A stretch of 64,000 nt of DNA from an uncultured Clostridia bacterium (GCA_930990975.1 CAKNRR010000003.1:114723-178722); one strand, 5' to 3'; shown: positions 17,566 to 26,851, numbered from the stretch's first letter. Program-made: numbers and translations. Notes: generated by a model not told the origin, from the letters alone.

Positions 17566-19473
17566 TCATTCATCTTTAGTTATCAAAACAACTGTCGTGC
17601 CTTCTGGCAGGCTTGTTCCAACTGGTGGTAGCTGAGCTGTCACATATTCACCTTCTCCATCCAGTTCATACTCAAGGTTTAAAGCTTTCAATTGTGCAGC
17701 AGCTTCAGCCAAAGGAAGCCCAACCAAAGAAGGCATCTCTACATAATTTATTTGCACGCTTTCGTCTTGTTTTTTCTCCCCTAAATAATCAAAGAGGTTT
17801 GTAAAAATTATTTTACCATATGGTGCAGCAACAATGCTTCCATAATATGCCCCAGCACTTGGCTCGTCAACCATGACGAAAACTATATATTCTGGATTGT
17901 CTGCTGGATAAGTTCCAATAAAACTTGAAATATACTTGCCTTGATCTATTCCACCTGTTTCTTTATACTTTTGCGCCGTTCCTGTCTTTCCTCCAACATT
18001 GTATCCTTCGACAAAAGTATATTTTCCTGTTTTATTTTCAGCAAATTCTAACAGCGAATTGACTTTTTGTGAGGTTTCTTTGCTTATTAAATTTTGTCCT
18101 CTCACAACTGATTCATTCTCTTTCACAACATTCTCTCCAGATTTTACTTGAGATAATACTTTAGGTTGAATATAAGTTCCACCATTGACTATACTTGCAG
18201 TTGCGGTTATAAGTTGCAAAGGTGTCAGTGCAACAGCATGACCAAAGCCCATTCTTGCAAGGTCAACTGTCTTCACTGCAGACTTTGGCATAAGCATTCC
18301 GCTTCCTTCCCCAGAAACATCAATGCCTGTTTTGCTTCCAAGTCCAAACTTTGTCATATATTCATAAAATTTATCAACGCCAAGTCTTAAAGCCAAATCC
18401 ATAAAGCAACAGTTGCATGAATTTGCAAACGCCTCTGTCAATGTTTGTTGTCCGTGTCCTATCGTTTTCCAACATTTGATTCTTATGCCATCAATTATCC
18501 TATACCCAGGACAATAGAATGTGTCATCAAGGTCACAAACTCCTTCCTCCAGTGCAGCGGCAACCGTCAATATTTTGAATGTGGACCCTGGCTCATATAT
18601 ATCAGTCACTGGCTTGACTTTACTTTGTTCAAACAAAGCTTCAAGGTCATCTCTTGGCACATCATTTAGGTCAAAGCTTGGTTTGGATGACATTGCCAAT
18701 ATTTCTCCTGTTTTTGCATTCATTATCATCCCTGCAACAGATTTTGCCTTTTGCTCTTCCATGATTTGTTGCAAAGCATTTTCTATTATTGTCTGTATTT
18801 TACTGTCAATTGTAAGCACCAAGTCGTTGCCAGCAGTCGCAGGATAATAATATCTTAAGCTTCCTCCTATCTCTTTGCCCTGCAAATCACTTTGAACATA
18901 GCTGTATCCATCAGTCCCCTTTAAATAGTCGTTATAATAAGCCTCTATTCCTGTCTGCCCAACATTATCAACACTGATGAAGCCCAAAACTTGTGTAAGC
19001 AAATTGCCATAAGGATAATATCTGTCACTATTTTCTGCCAAATACACTCCGTCCAATTTTTTATTATAAATTCTTTCTGCCTCTTCTCCATCTATTTGCA
19101 TTTTAATCAACACTTCGCTGACTTTCCTGTTTGACACCTTTTCATAGACTGATGCAAAAGGAAGGTCAAGCTCCTGTGACAAAACCGTCGCCACAGTCGT
19201 AGGAGAAGTCACTTCTCTTGCCCTTACATAAACATTATAGGTCGTATAGCTTACAGCAAGTGTTGAGCCAGTCCTATCATATATGCTTCCTCTTGGTGCA
19301 ACAATTGCAAGATCCCTTGTCCACTGGTCTGTTGCTTTCAGTTGAAGTGAAGAGCCATTCACAATTTGAATGACAAACAACCTCACAATTAATGAACAAA
19401 AAATAAAGGATATTACCAATAAAACTGCTAATATCCTTTTCTTTAATGAATATAAAGTAAAATATTTTTGCAA
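17566..19473 (-). CDS. ftsI: Class B penicillin-binding protein (FtsI/SpoVD-like) with one PASTA domain
   Basis: A septal or sporulation peptidoglycan transpeptidase with a membrane anchor, 635 residues. An N-terminal helix (about 13-36) precedes the dimerisation domain, which begins with the conserved PRGSIYDRTG (about 60-69). The transpeptidase motifs are STFK with catalytic Ser297, SCN (352-354) and KTGTA (496-500). A single PASTA domain ends the protein (about 573-633), as in SpoVD and PBP2x-like proteins. The start is TTG at 19473, two bases after the upstream stop, with GGAGGG embedded in the end of that gene; this implies translational coupling. Its position after rsmH and an FtsL-like gene fits the dcw cluster. 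FtsI and SpoVD roles cannot be separated by sequence alone. Confidence 0.94.
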   Translation of the reverse strand: MQKYFTLYSLKKRILAVLLVISFIFCSLIVRLFVIQIVNGSSLQLKATDQWTRDLAIVAPRGSIYDRTGSTLAVSYTTYNVYVRAREVTSPTTVATVLSQELDLPFASVYEKVSNRKVSEVLIKMQIDGEEAERIYNKKLDGVYLAENSDRYYPYGNLLTQVLGFISVDNVGQTGIEAYYNDYLKGTDGYSYVQSDLQGKEIGGSLRYYYPATAGNDLVLTIDSKIQTIIENALQQIMEEQKAKSVAGMIMNAKTGEILAMSSKPSFDLNDVPRDDLEALFEQSKVKPVTDIYEPGSTFKILTVAAALEEGVCDLDDTFYCPGYRIIDGIRIKCWKTIGHGQQTLTEAFANSCNCCFMDLALRLGVDKFYEYMTKFGLGSKTGIDVSGEGSGMLMPKSAVKTVDLARMGFGHAVALTPLQLITATASIVNGGTYIQPKVLSQVKSGENVVKENESVVRGQNLISKETSQKVNSLLEFAENKTGKYTFVEGYNVGGKTGTAQKYKETGGIDQGKYISSFIGTYPADNPEYIVFVMVDEPSAGAYYGSIVAAPYGKIIFTNLFDYLGEKKQDESVQINYVEMPSLVGLPLAEAAAQLKALNLEYELDGEGEYVTAQLPPVGTSLPEGTTVVLITKDE

Positions 19474-19475
19474 GA

Positions 19476-20189
19476 CTACCCTCCAAATAGACCTGCTATG
19501 AAATTACAAAAACGATCAAACCAGTTTGTCTTTTCAATTATAAGATTTGGTGGCAACTGGTCGTGTGGTATTGTTTCAAAAAGATTTTCCATATTTTGCG
19601 AGTTTGTCGCATCAAGATTGTGCAGATTGTTTAAATATGAGATTAGATTCATATTATATTCTGTTGTTATTCCAGCAAGTTCGCTTGAAAGAGAATCAAG
19701 TGTGGCGATATTGGTGATTCCCCATACACCAAAAATTGCAAATAAGATTGAAACCAATATCAATTTAAATCTTTTTGCTTTTGGTTTTGGCTCTGCCTCC
19801 ACCTCTTCTGCGTCTTCCTTAAAAATCTTTTCTCTCTGCTCTGGAGTGAGTGTTTCTATAAAATCATAGTTTGGCTTCTCTATTATTGAAGAATAATTAC
19901 TTGAAGCATTTATTGTTTCTTGTTGTTTTTCTTGCAAGTTTTCTTCTTGCTTAATAACAGGCTCTTCCACTCTTAAGTCAGCAAATGTTTTTGAGGAAAA
20001 TGGATTTATTGTTTTTTGTCTTGTTGCAGGTCTTTCTGGATAAGATTGTTTTTCTGCTTTTTTAGTTTCTTTTTCAACTTTGTAGGTTTTTTCCTCTTTG
20101 ACTTGTCCTTTTTGCTCAAGAAACTTTTTTTCTATTTGCTCTTTTTGTTCTCTCTTTATTTCAGCAAGCAATATATTCTTCTCATCCAT
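19476..20189 (-). CDS. ftsL: FtsL-like single-pass protein with long charged cytoplasmic tail
   Basis: Assigned mainly by position: FtsL normally lies between rsmH and the PBP gene and helps recruit and activate the septal synthase. The 237 residues comprise a highly charged Lys/Glu/Gln-rich N-terminal tail (about 1-140), one membrane helix (about 143-163) and a short extracytoplasmic part (about 165-237). The extracytoplasmic part begins with a Leu-rich stretch that could form a coiled coil. Typical FtsL proteins are near 100-120 residues, so the cytoplasmic tail is unusually long. GGGAGGAG precedes the ATG at 20189. The last codons carry the ribosome binding site of the PBP gene. Sequence similarity to known FtsL is too weak for me to confirm. 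Confidence 0.7.
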   Translation of the reverse strand: MDEKNILLAEIKREQKEQIEKKFLEQKGQVKEEKTYKVEKETKKAEKQSYPERPATRQKTINPFSSKTFADLRVEEPVIKQEENLQEKQQETINASSNYSSIIEKPNYDFIETLTPEQREKIFKEDAEEVEAEPKPKAKRFKLILVSILFAIFGVWGITNIATLDSLSSELAGITTEYNMNLISYLNNLHNLDATNSQNMENLFETIPHDQLPPNLIIEKTNWFDRFCNFIAGLFGG

Positions 20190-20267
20190 ATTATACTCTC
20201 CTCCCTTTTGTTATATTACTTTGTTTCCATAACATAAACAAAATAAACAAATTTTGTCTTTTGCTGG

Positions 20268-21209
20268 CTAAATTTTTTCAACAATTCTCAATTTCGCCGA
20301 CCTGCTACGATTGTTCATTTCAAGTTCTTTTGGCGATGCTGTAATAGGTTTTTTATTTACAAGTTTGATTTCTGCTTTATGCCCACAGATGCAAACTGGG
20401 ATTTTTGGTGGACAAATACAATCTGTAGATTCTAATTTGAAAACATTTTTCACTATCCGATCTTCCAAACTATGGAAAGTTATAACCGCCATTCTTCCAT
20501 TAGATGATAATAAATCTATAAACCCTTCAAGAGTTTTGTCTAAGCCTTCAAGCTCTCCATTAACCTCTATTCTTATTGCTTGAAAAGTCTGCTTAGAAAC
20601 CCCACCTTTTCCGTATAATATTTTTTTAGGAAAACTTTGTTCTATTATCTCTTTTAGTTCAAAAGTTGTTTCAATAGGTTTTTCTTGTCTATGCTTTATT
20701 ATGTTTTCAACAATTCTTTTTGCATTTGACTCTTCACCATATCTATACAAAATGTCAATCAATCTTTCCTTTGAATATGTATTTACCACTTGATAAGCAC
20801 TTTTTTCTTGTGACCTATCCATTCGCATATCAAGCTCACCATCATGCAAAAAACTAAATCCTCGCTCTCCCGTATCAATTTGATATGAGCTTACACCTAA
20901 GTCTATTAAAATTCCATCAACCTGAGTTACGCCTAAATTATTTAATAATTCTTTAGCATCTTTATAGTTTGCATGCAAAAGTGTCAAATTTTTATAATCT
21001 TTCAATCTTTCTTTGCAAGTTTCTATTGCATCTAAATCTCGATCAAATCCATATAAATGACCATTAGGTGACAGTCTTTTTAAAATTTGCTCTGAATGTC
21101 CCCCGCCACCTATGGTACAATCAACATAAATTCCATCTTTCTTTATATTTAAGCCATCTAAAACTTCGTTTAGCATTACAGGAATATGTTTAAATTCATT
21201 TTTCTTCAT
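20268..21209 (-). CDS. rsmH: 16S rRNA (cytosine(1402)-N(4))-methyltransferase
   Basis: RsmH (MraW) methylates N4 of C1402 in the 16S rRNA decoding site using S-adenosylmethionine. The 313 residues are family-typical: HIPVMLNEVLDGL at the N-terminus, SAM-binding VDCTIGGGGHSEQIL (about 29-43), GILIDLGVSSYQID, RGFSFLHDGELDMRMD and the C-terminal AVITFHSLEDRIVK, ending with NNRSRSAKLRIVEK. The ATG at 21209 has AAAGGGC upstream. It lies 29 bases after the CvpA-like gene and 78 bases ahead of the FtsL-like gene, in the usual dcw order. The usual first gene of the cluster, mraZ, is not present in its normal place. Confidence 0.97.
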   Translation of the reverse strand: MKKNEFKHIPVMLNEVLDGLNIKKDGIYVDCTIGGGGHSEQILKRLSPNGHLYGFDRDLDAIETCKERLKDYKNLTLLHANYKDAKELLNNLGVTQVDGILIDLGVSSYQIDTGERGFSFLHDGELDMRMDRSQEKSAYQVVNTYSKERLIDILYRYGEESNAKRIVENIIKHRQEKPIETTFELKEIIEQSFPKKILYGKGGVSKQTFQAIRIEVNGELEGLDKTLEGFIDLLSSNGRMAVITFHSLEDRIVKNVFKLESTDCICPPKIPVCICGHKAEIKLVNKKPITASPKELEMNNRSRSAKLRIVEKI

Positions 21210-21238
21210 AAGTTGCCCTTTAGTATTTAGATTGTTCC

Positions 21239-23782
21239 TTAAACAATACCTTCAATTTGTTCAAGCAAATCAAATATCATCGTAAAGTCTATATTAGGAT
21301 AATTTTCTTCAGATAAAGCTTCTTGCAATTCAGCAGATTTGTCTATTTCTGGCTTATATTCAATCTTTAAAGCCTCAACCAAATTCTTAAACATATTATT
21401 GAATACTCCAGTTTCTTTTTTGTCGCTTAATATGGTTCTATAAGCATTTGCTTGCAAGTCTGTCAAGAATTTAGCAAGTAAATCTTTATCAATAGTCTTT
21501 ATTGTTGCATCATCTGTTATAACTTTGTTGAGTGAAATGAAATCGCCAAATATTGTTACAATCTCGTTTGCTTGATCTTCTGGATTATTTTCTTCTAATG
21601 TTATTGAAGACAAATCAATGTGGTTTACTGAAGGATCAGTCAATTTGTTTATAGCATTTTCAACATTTTCTGATAAGTCATCTCGTAGCGATGCTGTAGA
21701 TTTTGCATAGAAGATTGGATTTAACAAATCAGCAAGATTTTCTTGTGAGATGTTTTCAAGGATTGTGTCAATTTGTCCATTCATTGCAAGTGTCAAATAT
21801 GTCGCATCACCAACTTTCATTGTATTTAAATCTATCAAAAGCTTTGAAATATATGTCAAGTCATTATCCCAATCTTCAAAAGTGTTCAAAACTGTGAAGT
21901 CTACAATATTATTTTTGATTGTCTTTATCATTTCATCAAACACCAAAGTTTTTGTAGGCTCTACTTGAGAAATAGGCAAGATAATGTCTTTAAGAATGTC
22001 TTGATTGCCCTCTTGAGCTATTATAGAAGCAAGAGTACTCATAAGTTTTCCTGCATCTTGTTCGTTTGACAACAAATTGTATAAATCAGTTGTTTTGATG
22101 TCAACTAATGCTGGAGCAAGATATCCAAACAAGTCTTTATAATTGTTAATTTGAACCTCTTGACCTTTGCTATCTTTTACAGCCTCAGTTGGAAGAGTTA
22201 GGTTGCTTGAAGCAAGCATTTTATCCATAATTGATTTCCCATCTGATGTCTTTAACAATTCTATACTTCTTACTTCATCAATAAGACTTCCTGCATTGTT
22301 TGTAATATTTTCAATATCATAATCTTTTTGATTATCAACCAAGATAGTTGGATTTTCTATCAACTCGAAAACATCAATCTTTTTAGATAAATTATTATAA
22401 TCTTCCATCACATTGACAATAGATGTTGACAAATTATCCCAATCTTCATCTGTCCAATCGCTTATATCAGTGCCAATATTATCAAAATCTGCAGAAACCT
22501 CTTTTAAAATATTTTGGGTTATTGGAATAATTGCGTCTTGAACCATATTTATATCAAAAGCACTATTAACAGCATTTTTAAATGTGGTTATATTTTTTTC
22601 AGAAACAAGGACATCAATAACATTTCCTTGCTCTGGCAAATTGTTTATTTCATCAATCATTCCACTTGTTCCAGCTTCCTTTATAATGTTATACGCATTT
22701 TTCAAGTCATTTTGGAAATATAATTGGAGAACTTTCTTGTTGCTTGAAATTTCAGTTATGTTTGCTTGAAGCGAATCTAACACTTCTTGTACATTTTCTG
22801 GAATTTCCATAAAATTATATTCTTGATAATTTAAGATAAAATCTGCAATAAAATCTACTGCAATGTTATTAAATAATCCACCTTCAATTACATTGTTTAC
22901 ATATTTGTCAAGTGCTGTAAAGTTTATGTCTGCAAAAACCAGTCCACTTTCACTTCTTGAATAAATTTGATAAACAAAGTTTGCAACTGGATAATAATTA
23001 AGCAATTCCTTCCTGGTATTGATGCTTCCATCATTAACTTTTATCTTTGTCATATAGTCAAATGTTGCATTATCAAGCCCAAAGACACCGCAAATTTTGA
23101 TGAGTGCATTATCTTCAAGCCCCTTCATTATGTCATTGACTTGTGAAGGAACATTATCTTCTATCAAAGAAATATATTTCTTTTGATCATCTTCTGACAA
23201 AACCTGTTCTTGTCCTTCTGTTGCAAAAAAAACTTCATTACTGCTTTGCAAACTATCATAAAGTCCAATAAGTCCTGCAAGTGGCATGAATGCAAAGATT
23301 GTCAACAAGAAAGTTTTAACAAGACCAACAGTCCCTCCCAAAACTCTATGTTTCTTTTCATCTTCTTTGTATTTCAAAGCTGTCATTGCTATGATTTTGT
23401 ATATAATATATAAAACAAGTTCAACCAAAGCTGTGACAACAATAAACACCAAAACATTTGCAAGTGCTGAAGGCAATCTCTCAAAAAATAATTCTAAACT
23501 AGGGTTTCTATCTATTATGACTGCAATCTCTTGATTGTTTTTAATAGATTCCACAATTGCTTGTCCTAATGTCACAGAAGAACCATCCACCTGAACGGTA
23601 ATTCCCATTATCGCATTTGTAATTGGTGGAGTTATGAAAAAAGCAACTATAGCGCCCACAACCGCTATAATTAAATTGGCTGTAGACCTTTTAAGTCCTC
23701 GCCAAAAGCCAATAAAGAATCCCGCAACAAGTATTAATATAAAAAATATTGATACTATCCATGCAATTGCACTTGAACTCAT
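21239..23782 (-). CDS. CvpA-like membrane protein with very large C-terminal domain
   Basis: An 847-residue protein whose first 180 residues resemble CvpA (colicin V production family). It has four hydrophobic segments at about 7-27, 33-52, 104-130 and 151-175, with GFWRGLKRSTANLI after the first. Ordinary CvpA proteins stop there, near 160-230 residues. Here about 670 further residues follow without another membrane helix. They are acidic, Asn/Asp/Ile/Leu-rich and probably helical, and they are outside the cell if the fourth helix ends outward. The start at 23782 has GAGAGG upstream. It heads the rsmH-ftsL-ftsI operon, so a role in division or envelope assembly is a reasonable inference. The large domain is not one I recognise. 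Confidence 0.8.
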   Translation of the reverse strand: MSSSAIAWIVSIFFILILVAGFFIGFWRGLKRSTANLIIAVVGAIVAFFITPPITNAIMGITVQVDGSSVTLGQAIVESIKNNQEIAVIIDRNPSLELFFERLPSALANVLVFIVVTALVELVLYIIYKIIAMTALKYKEDEKKHRVLGGTVGLVKTFLLTIFAFMPLAGLIGLYDSLQSSNEVFFATEGQEQVLSEDDQKKYISLIEDNVPSQVNDIMKGLEDNALIKICGVFGLDNATFDYMTKIKVNDGSINTRKELLNYYPVANFVYQIYSRSESGLVFADINFTALDKYVNNVIEGGLFNNIAVDFIADFILNYQEYNFMEIPENVQEVLDSLQANITEISSNKKVLQLYFQNDLKNAYNIIKEAGTSGMIDEINNLPEQGNVIDVLVSEKNITTFKNAVNSAFDINMVQDAIIPITQNILKEVSADFDNIGTDISDWTDEDWDNLSTSIVNVMEDYNNLSKKIDVFELIENPTILVDNQKDYDIENITNNAGSLIDEVRSIELLKTSDGKSIMDKMLASSNLTLPTEAVKDSKGQEVQINNYKDLFGYLAPALVDIKTTDLYNLLSNEQDAGKLMSTLASIIAQEGNQDILKDIILPISQVEPTKTLVFDEMIKTIKNNIVDFTVLNTFEDWDNDLTYISKLLIDLNTMKVGDATYLTLAMNGQIDTILENISQENLADLLNPIFYAKSTASLRDDLSENVENAINKLTDPSVNHIDLSSITLEENNPEDQANEIVTIFGDFISLNKVITDDATIKTIDKDLLAKFLTDLQANAYRTILSDKKETGVFNNMFKNLVEALKIEYKPEIDKSAELQEALSEENYPNIDFTMIFDLLEQIEGIV

Positions 23783-23897
23783 AATTTTTACCTCTCAATT
23801 ATATAATAACATTTCTTTATTATTTTTCTCAATACTTTTCATAAAAATAATAAAAATTTTGTATTTTTTTATATTTTTATTGCTTATTAAAAATAAT

Positions 23898-23968
23898 GAC
23901 CTTATAAAAGAACATCCATCTTGAATATTTTTAAAAAATATCAAGATAAAATATTTTTAAATAAGGTC
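23898..23968 (-). terminator. Nested inverted repeats downstream of metG
   Basis: An outer stem GACCTTAT (23898-23905)/ATAAGGTC (23961-23968) encloses an inner hairpin with arms ATCTTGAATATTTTT and AAAATATCAAGAT (about 23919-23948). On the minus strand the outer stem is followed by ATTATTTTT, consistent with termination of metG. Confidence 0.6.
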
Positions 23969-23975
23969 TTTTAGT

Positions 23976-25559
23976 TTAACTATTTGCAAGTTCGCTTAAT
24001 TTTTCAATCTCTGCTTTTATGTCAAGTCTTGGGAACAATATTCCAAGTTCTCCAAGTTTTTCTCCAGCCTTTAATCCATTAAAGCTGTCTAGGTTTGAAT
24101 AAACCGCATCTTTATCGAGATTTAAAGCTGTCAAAACCTTTCCTGTGCTTTCTGGAGCAAATGGATAGAATAATTCACTTCCGATTCTTATCACTTCAAG
24201 CAAGTTTTTAAGAATTGTCTTAAGTCTGTTTGTCTTTGTTTCATCTTTAGCAACTGCCCAAGGTTGAACTTTTTGAATATATGTGTTTGCTTCTGTAAAT
24301 ATATTGAATATAGAAGTTGTCGCTCTTGTCACATCATATACTTTCATATAATCAAACACATTCTTCACTTCTTTATCAACAAATTCTTTTAATGCCTTGT
24401 CATCTTCGTCAACAAGTTCTTCCCCTTCAAAGATAACGCCATCAAAATATTTTTTAACCATACTGAAAGTTCTTGATACCAAGTTTCCATAATTGTTTGA
24501 AAGGTCTGCGTTGAATCTTGTCAAAAATGCCTCAGTTGAATAGTTGCCATCAGAGCCAAATGGAATTTCTCTATAAAGTATATATCTTACTGCATCTGCT
24601 GAATATAATTTGCTAAGTATTCTTGGATCAGTGCATTCGCCTTTATCTGTACTTTTGCTCTTTGACAATTTATCGCCACCAAACAGCAACCATCCATGTC
24701 CAAACACCTGCTTTGGAAGCGGCAAATCAAGTGCCATTAGAATTGCAGGCCAAATGATTGCATGGAATCTTACAATTTCTTTTCCAATTACATGGACATC
24801 TGCTGGCCAATATTTTTTGAACATGCTGTCATCTTCGCCATTATAGCCAAGTGCTGTAATATAATTTGGCAGAGCATCAATCCATACATAGATTGTATGT
24901 TTTGGGTCAAACTCAACAGGCACTCCCCATTTTACAGAGGTTCTTGAAACACACAAATCACTAAGTCCTGGTTTAATAAAGTTGTTGACCATTTCATTGA
25001 CTCTTGATTTTGGCAATAAGAAATCAGGATTTTCTTCGTATAATTTCAATATTTTATCGCCAAAGCTTGACAATTTGAAGAAATAAGCCTCTTCTTCTTG
25101 AAATTTAACTTCTCTTCCGCAGTCAGGGCATTTTCCATCAACAAGTTGACTTTCAGTCCAAAAAGATTCACATGGTGTGCAATATAAACCTTTGTAAGAA
25201 CCTTTATAAATATAACCCTTGTTATATAAATCTGTAAAAATTTTCTGCACTGCTTTTTCGTGATATGAGTCTGTCGTTCTTATAAATTTGTCATAACTTA
25301 TATTTAATATTTTCCACAATTCTTTTGTGTCTTCAACAATCTCGTCAAGATATTCTTTTTCTTCTTTCCCTGCAGCTTCTGCTGACTGACTTATCTTTTG
25401 TCCATGTTCATCAGTCCCTGTCAAATAAAAAACATCTTTTCCTTGTTTTCTATTAAATCTTGCAATAGCATCACAAATGACATTGGTGTAAGCATTTCCT
25501 AATGTAAGTTTGTTGCTTGGATAATAAATAGGTGTTGTAATATAAAATTTTTCCTTCAT
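23976..25559 (-). CDS. metG: Methionyl-tRNA synthetase
   Basis: Charges tRNA-Met, including initiator tRNA. A class I synthetase of 527 residues from the chosen start. The catalytic fold opens with FYITTPIYYPSNKLTLGNAY, where the HIGH box reads TLGN. A zinc knuckle has two Cys pairs, CTPC and CPDC (about 125-150). The second signature is KLSKSKS near residue 300, followed by an anticodon-binding helical domain. There is no C-terminal tRNA-binding (EMAP-like) domain, so it is a short form. I chose the ATG at 25559 because GGAGG lies five bases ahead of it; the frame could extend seven codons upstream, but that would bury this site. It has its own promoter and a structured terminator. Confidence 0.95.
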   Translation of the reverse strand: MKEKFYITTPIYYPSNKLTLGNAYTNVICDAIARFNRKQGKDVFYLTGTDEHGQKISQSAEAAGKEEKEYLDEIVEDTKELWKILNISYDKFIRTTDSYHEKAVQKIFTDLYNKGYIYKGSYKGLYCTPCESFWTESQLVDGKCPDCGREVKFQEEEAYFFKLSSFGDKILKLYEENPDFLLPKSRVNEMVNNFIKPGLSDLCVSRTSVKWGVPVEFDPKHTIYVWIDALPNYITALGYNGEDDSMFKKYWPADVHVIGKEIVRFHAIIWPAILMALDLPLPKQVFGHGWLLFGGDKLSKSKSTDKGECTDPRILSKLYSADAVRYILYREIPFGSDGNYSTEAFLTRFNADLSNNYGNLVSRTFSMVKKYFDGVIFEGEELVDEDDKALKEFVDKEVKNVFDYMKVYDVTRATTSIFNIFTEANTYIQKVQPWAVAKDETKTNRLKTILKNLLEVIRIGSELFYPFAPESTGKVLTALNLDKDAVYSNLDSFNGLKAGEKLGELGILFPRLDIKAEIEKLSELANS

Positions 25560-25595
25560 CATAGCCTCCGTTGCCATCAAAATTATTATGTCAAA

Positions 25596-25624
25596 ATAAT
25601 ATCACAAAAGCTTTTTAAAGTCAA
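25596..25624 (-). promoter_or_regulatory. Promoter of metG
   Basis: Minus-strand TTGACT (25624-25619), 17-base spacer, TATTAT (25601-25596). The leader is about 30 bases, with no room for a T-box or SAM riboswitch. Confidence 0.75.
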
Positions 25625-25778
25625 TTAAATAAATAATCATGAAAAAATAAATAAAATCAAAATTAACCTTTTGCATGTTTTTTATTTTCAACAATAAACA
25701 AATTAATATGTTTAATTTCGTCATTTTTCAATATTTATCTCTTCCCAGCTTACAAAGCATCTGTGATAGACTTTGCTT

Positions 25779-25934
25779 GTGAAAAATAATTTTATTTTTA
25801 TTGCTGGACTTTTGTTCTTTATTGCTTTTATATGGTTTGTGACATCAATCAGCATCAACTATAGTTATAAAGCAAGCGGCATATATCAAAATTGTATTAT
25901 ATATGATTACTATAATCATAGTCTTTTTCACTAA
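25779..25934 (+). CDS. Possible 51-residue membrane peptide
   Basis: A short frame from GTG at 25779 to TAA at 25934 would encode a peptide with one strong hydrophobic segment (IFIAGLLFFIAFIWFVTSI) and a polar tail. The base composition is visibly less AT-biased than in the flanking spacer, which hints at coding or a gene remnant. However, there is no ribosome binding site, and T-rich DNA produces hydrophobic frames by chance. A weak hairpin (25902-25920) followed by TCTTTTT overlaps its end. No known family. Confidence 0.25.
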   Translation: MKNNFIFIAGLLFFIAFIWFVTSISINYSYKASGIYQNCIIYDYYNHSLFH

Positions 25935-26009
25935 ATTGTTCCGATTAAATCCTTTTGTTTATTTCATTTTTTACAATTAAATTATTTTATCAATAATAAA
26001 ACATTAAAC

Positions 26010-26038
26010 TTGCAATTTTAGACAAATTTTGCTATAAT
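26010..26038 (+). promoter_or_regulatory. Promoter of yycJ with near-leaderless start
   Basis: TTGCAA (26010-26015), 17-base spacer, perfect TATAAT (26033-26038). The ATG at 26048 is only nine bases beyond the -10 box and lacks a Shine-Dalgarno sequence. Confidence 0.75.
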
Positions 26039-26047
26039 ATCATCACT

Positions 26048-26833
26048 ATGTTACGAGTAATAAATCTATCTTCAGGCAGTGATGGAAACATGACATATAT
26101 TGAATCTGATAAATCTAAATTGGTTTTAGATATGGGTTTATCATGTCAAGAATCTGTCAAGCGTCTTGAAAGGCTTGGTGTTTCCCCTCGTGATTTAGAT
26201 GCAATTATTGTAACACATGAGCATAGCGACCATATCAAAGGTATTGATGTCTTTTCAAGCAAATATGGGATTCCTGTTTATGCACACGAAAAAGTTTGGC
26301 TTGGACTTGATGACAAATTGAAAAAAGTTTCTATAAATGAGAGAAAAATAATTGATGAAAAATTTGAATTTAAAGATTTAATGATAACCCCTGTCGAAGT
26401 GCCACACGATGTAAAGTGCTTTGGCTTTAGTTTCAATCAAGATGACAAAAAAATCAGCATTGTGACTGATTTGGGTCATATAACAGATAAAATAATAGAT
26501 TCAATATCTCAAAGTCAAATTGTCTATCTTGAAGCAAATTATGACAGAGATATGTTGTATAAAGGAGATAAATATCCCCTATCTCTTAAAAGGCGCATTG
26601 ATGGACCAAATGGGCATTTGTCAAACAATGTCAGCGCAGAGGCGATTGAAAAACTTGTTTCAAGTGGAAGTCGTCAAATCATTCTTTCTCACCTTAGCAA
26701 AGAAAACAATACTCCTGACCTCGCATATAACTTTATTAGCAACAAAATCAAAGAAAACGGCATTATTGAAGGTGTGGATGTGCGAATTGATGTTGCAACA
26801 ACTTCAATTGGCTCATTCTTTAGGTTAAAATAA
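26048..26833 (+). CDS. yycJ: MBL-fold metallohydrolase, YycJ/WalJ family
   Basis: A cytoplasmic metallo-beta-lactamase-fold phosphodiesterase-like enzyme. In other Firmicutes it is encoded with the WalKR regulators and is linked to cell-wall and DNA metabolism. The 261 residues match the family: INLSSGSDGN at the N-terminus, metal-binding THEHSDHIKG (His57, His59, Asp61, His62), VPHDVKCFGF, SIVTDLGH, YLEANYD and the C-terminal ILSHLSKENNTPDLA. Here it stands alone, with no walK/walR beside it. The start fits the family N-terminus exactly. The transcript is predicted to be leaderless or nearly so. Confidence 0.94.
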   Translation: MLRVINLSSGSDGNMTYIESDKSKLVLDMGLSCQESVKRLERLGVSPRDLDAIIVTHEHSDHIKGIDVFSSKYGIPVYAHEKVWLGLDDKLKKVSINERKIIDEKFEFKDLMITPVEVPHDVKCFGFSFNQDDKKISIVTDLGHITDKIIDSISQSQIVYLEANYDRDMLYKGDKYPLSLKRRIDGPNGHLSNNVSAEAIEKLVSSGSRQIILSHLSKENNTPDLAYNFISNKIKENGIIEGVDVRIDVATTSIGSFFRLK

Positions 26834-26851
26834 GAATTTTAAGTATATTTT

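Noticed and set aside
25740..25785. Possible riboswitch upstream of metG
   Set aside because: The metG promoter lies between this segment and the gene, so the segment would not be in the metG leader; no S-box or T-box core is present.
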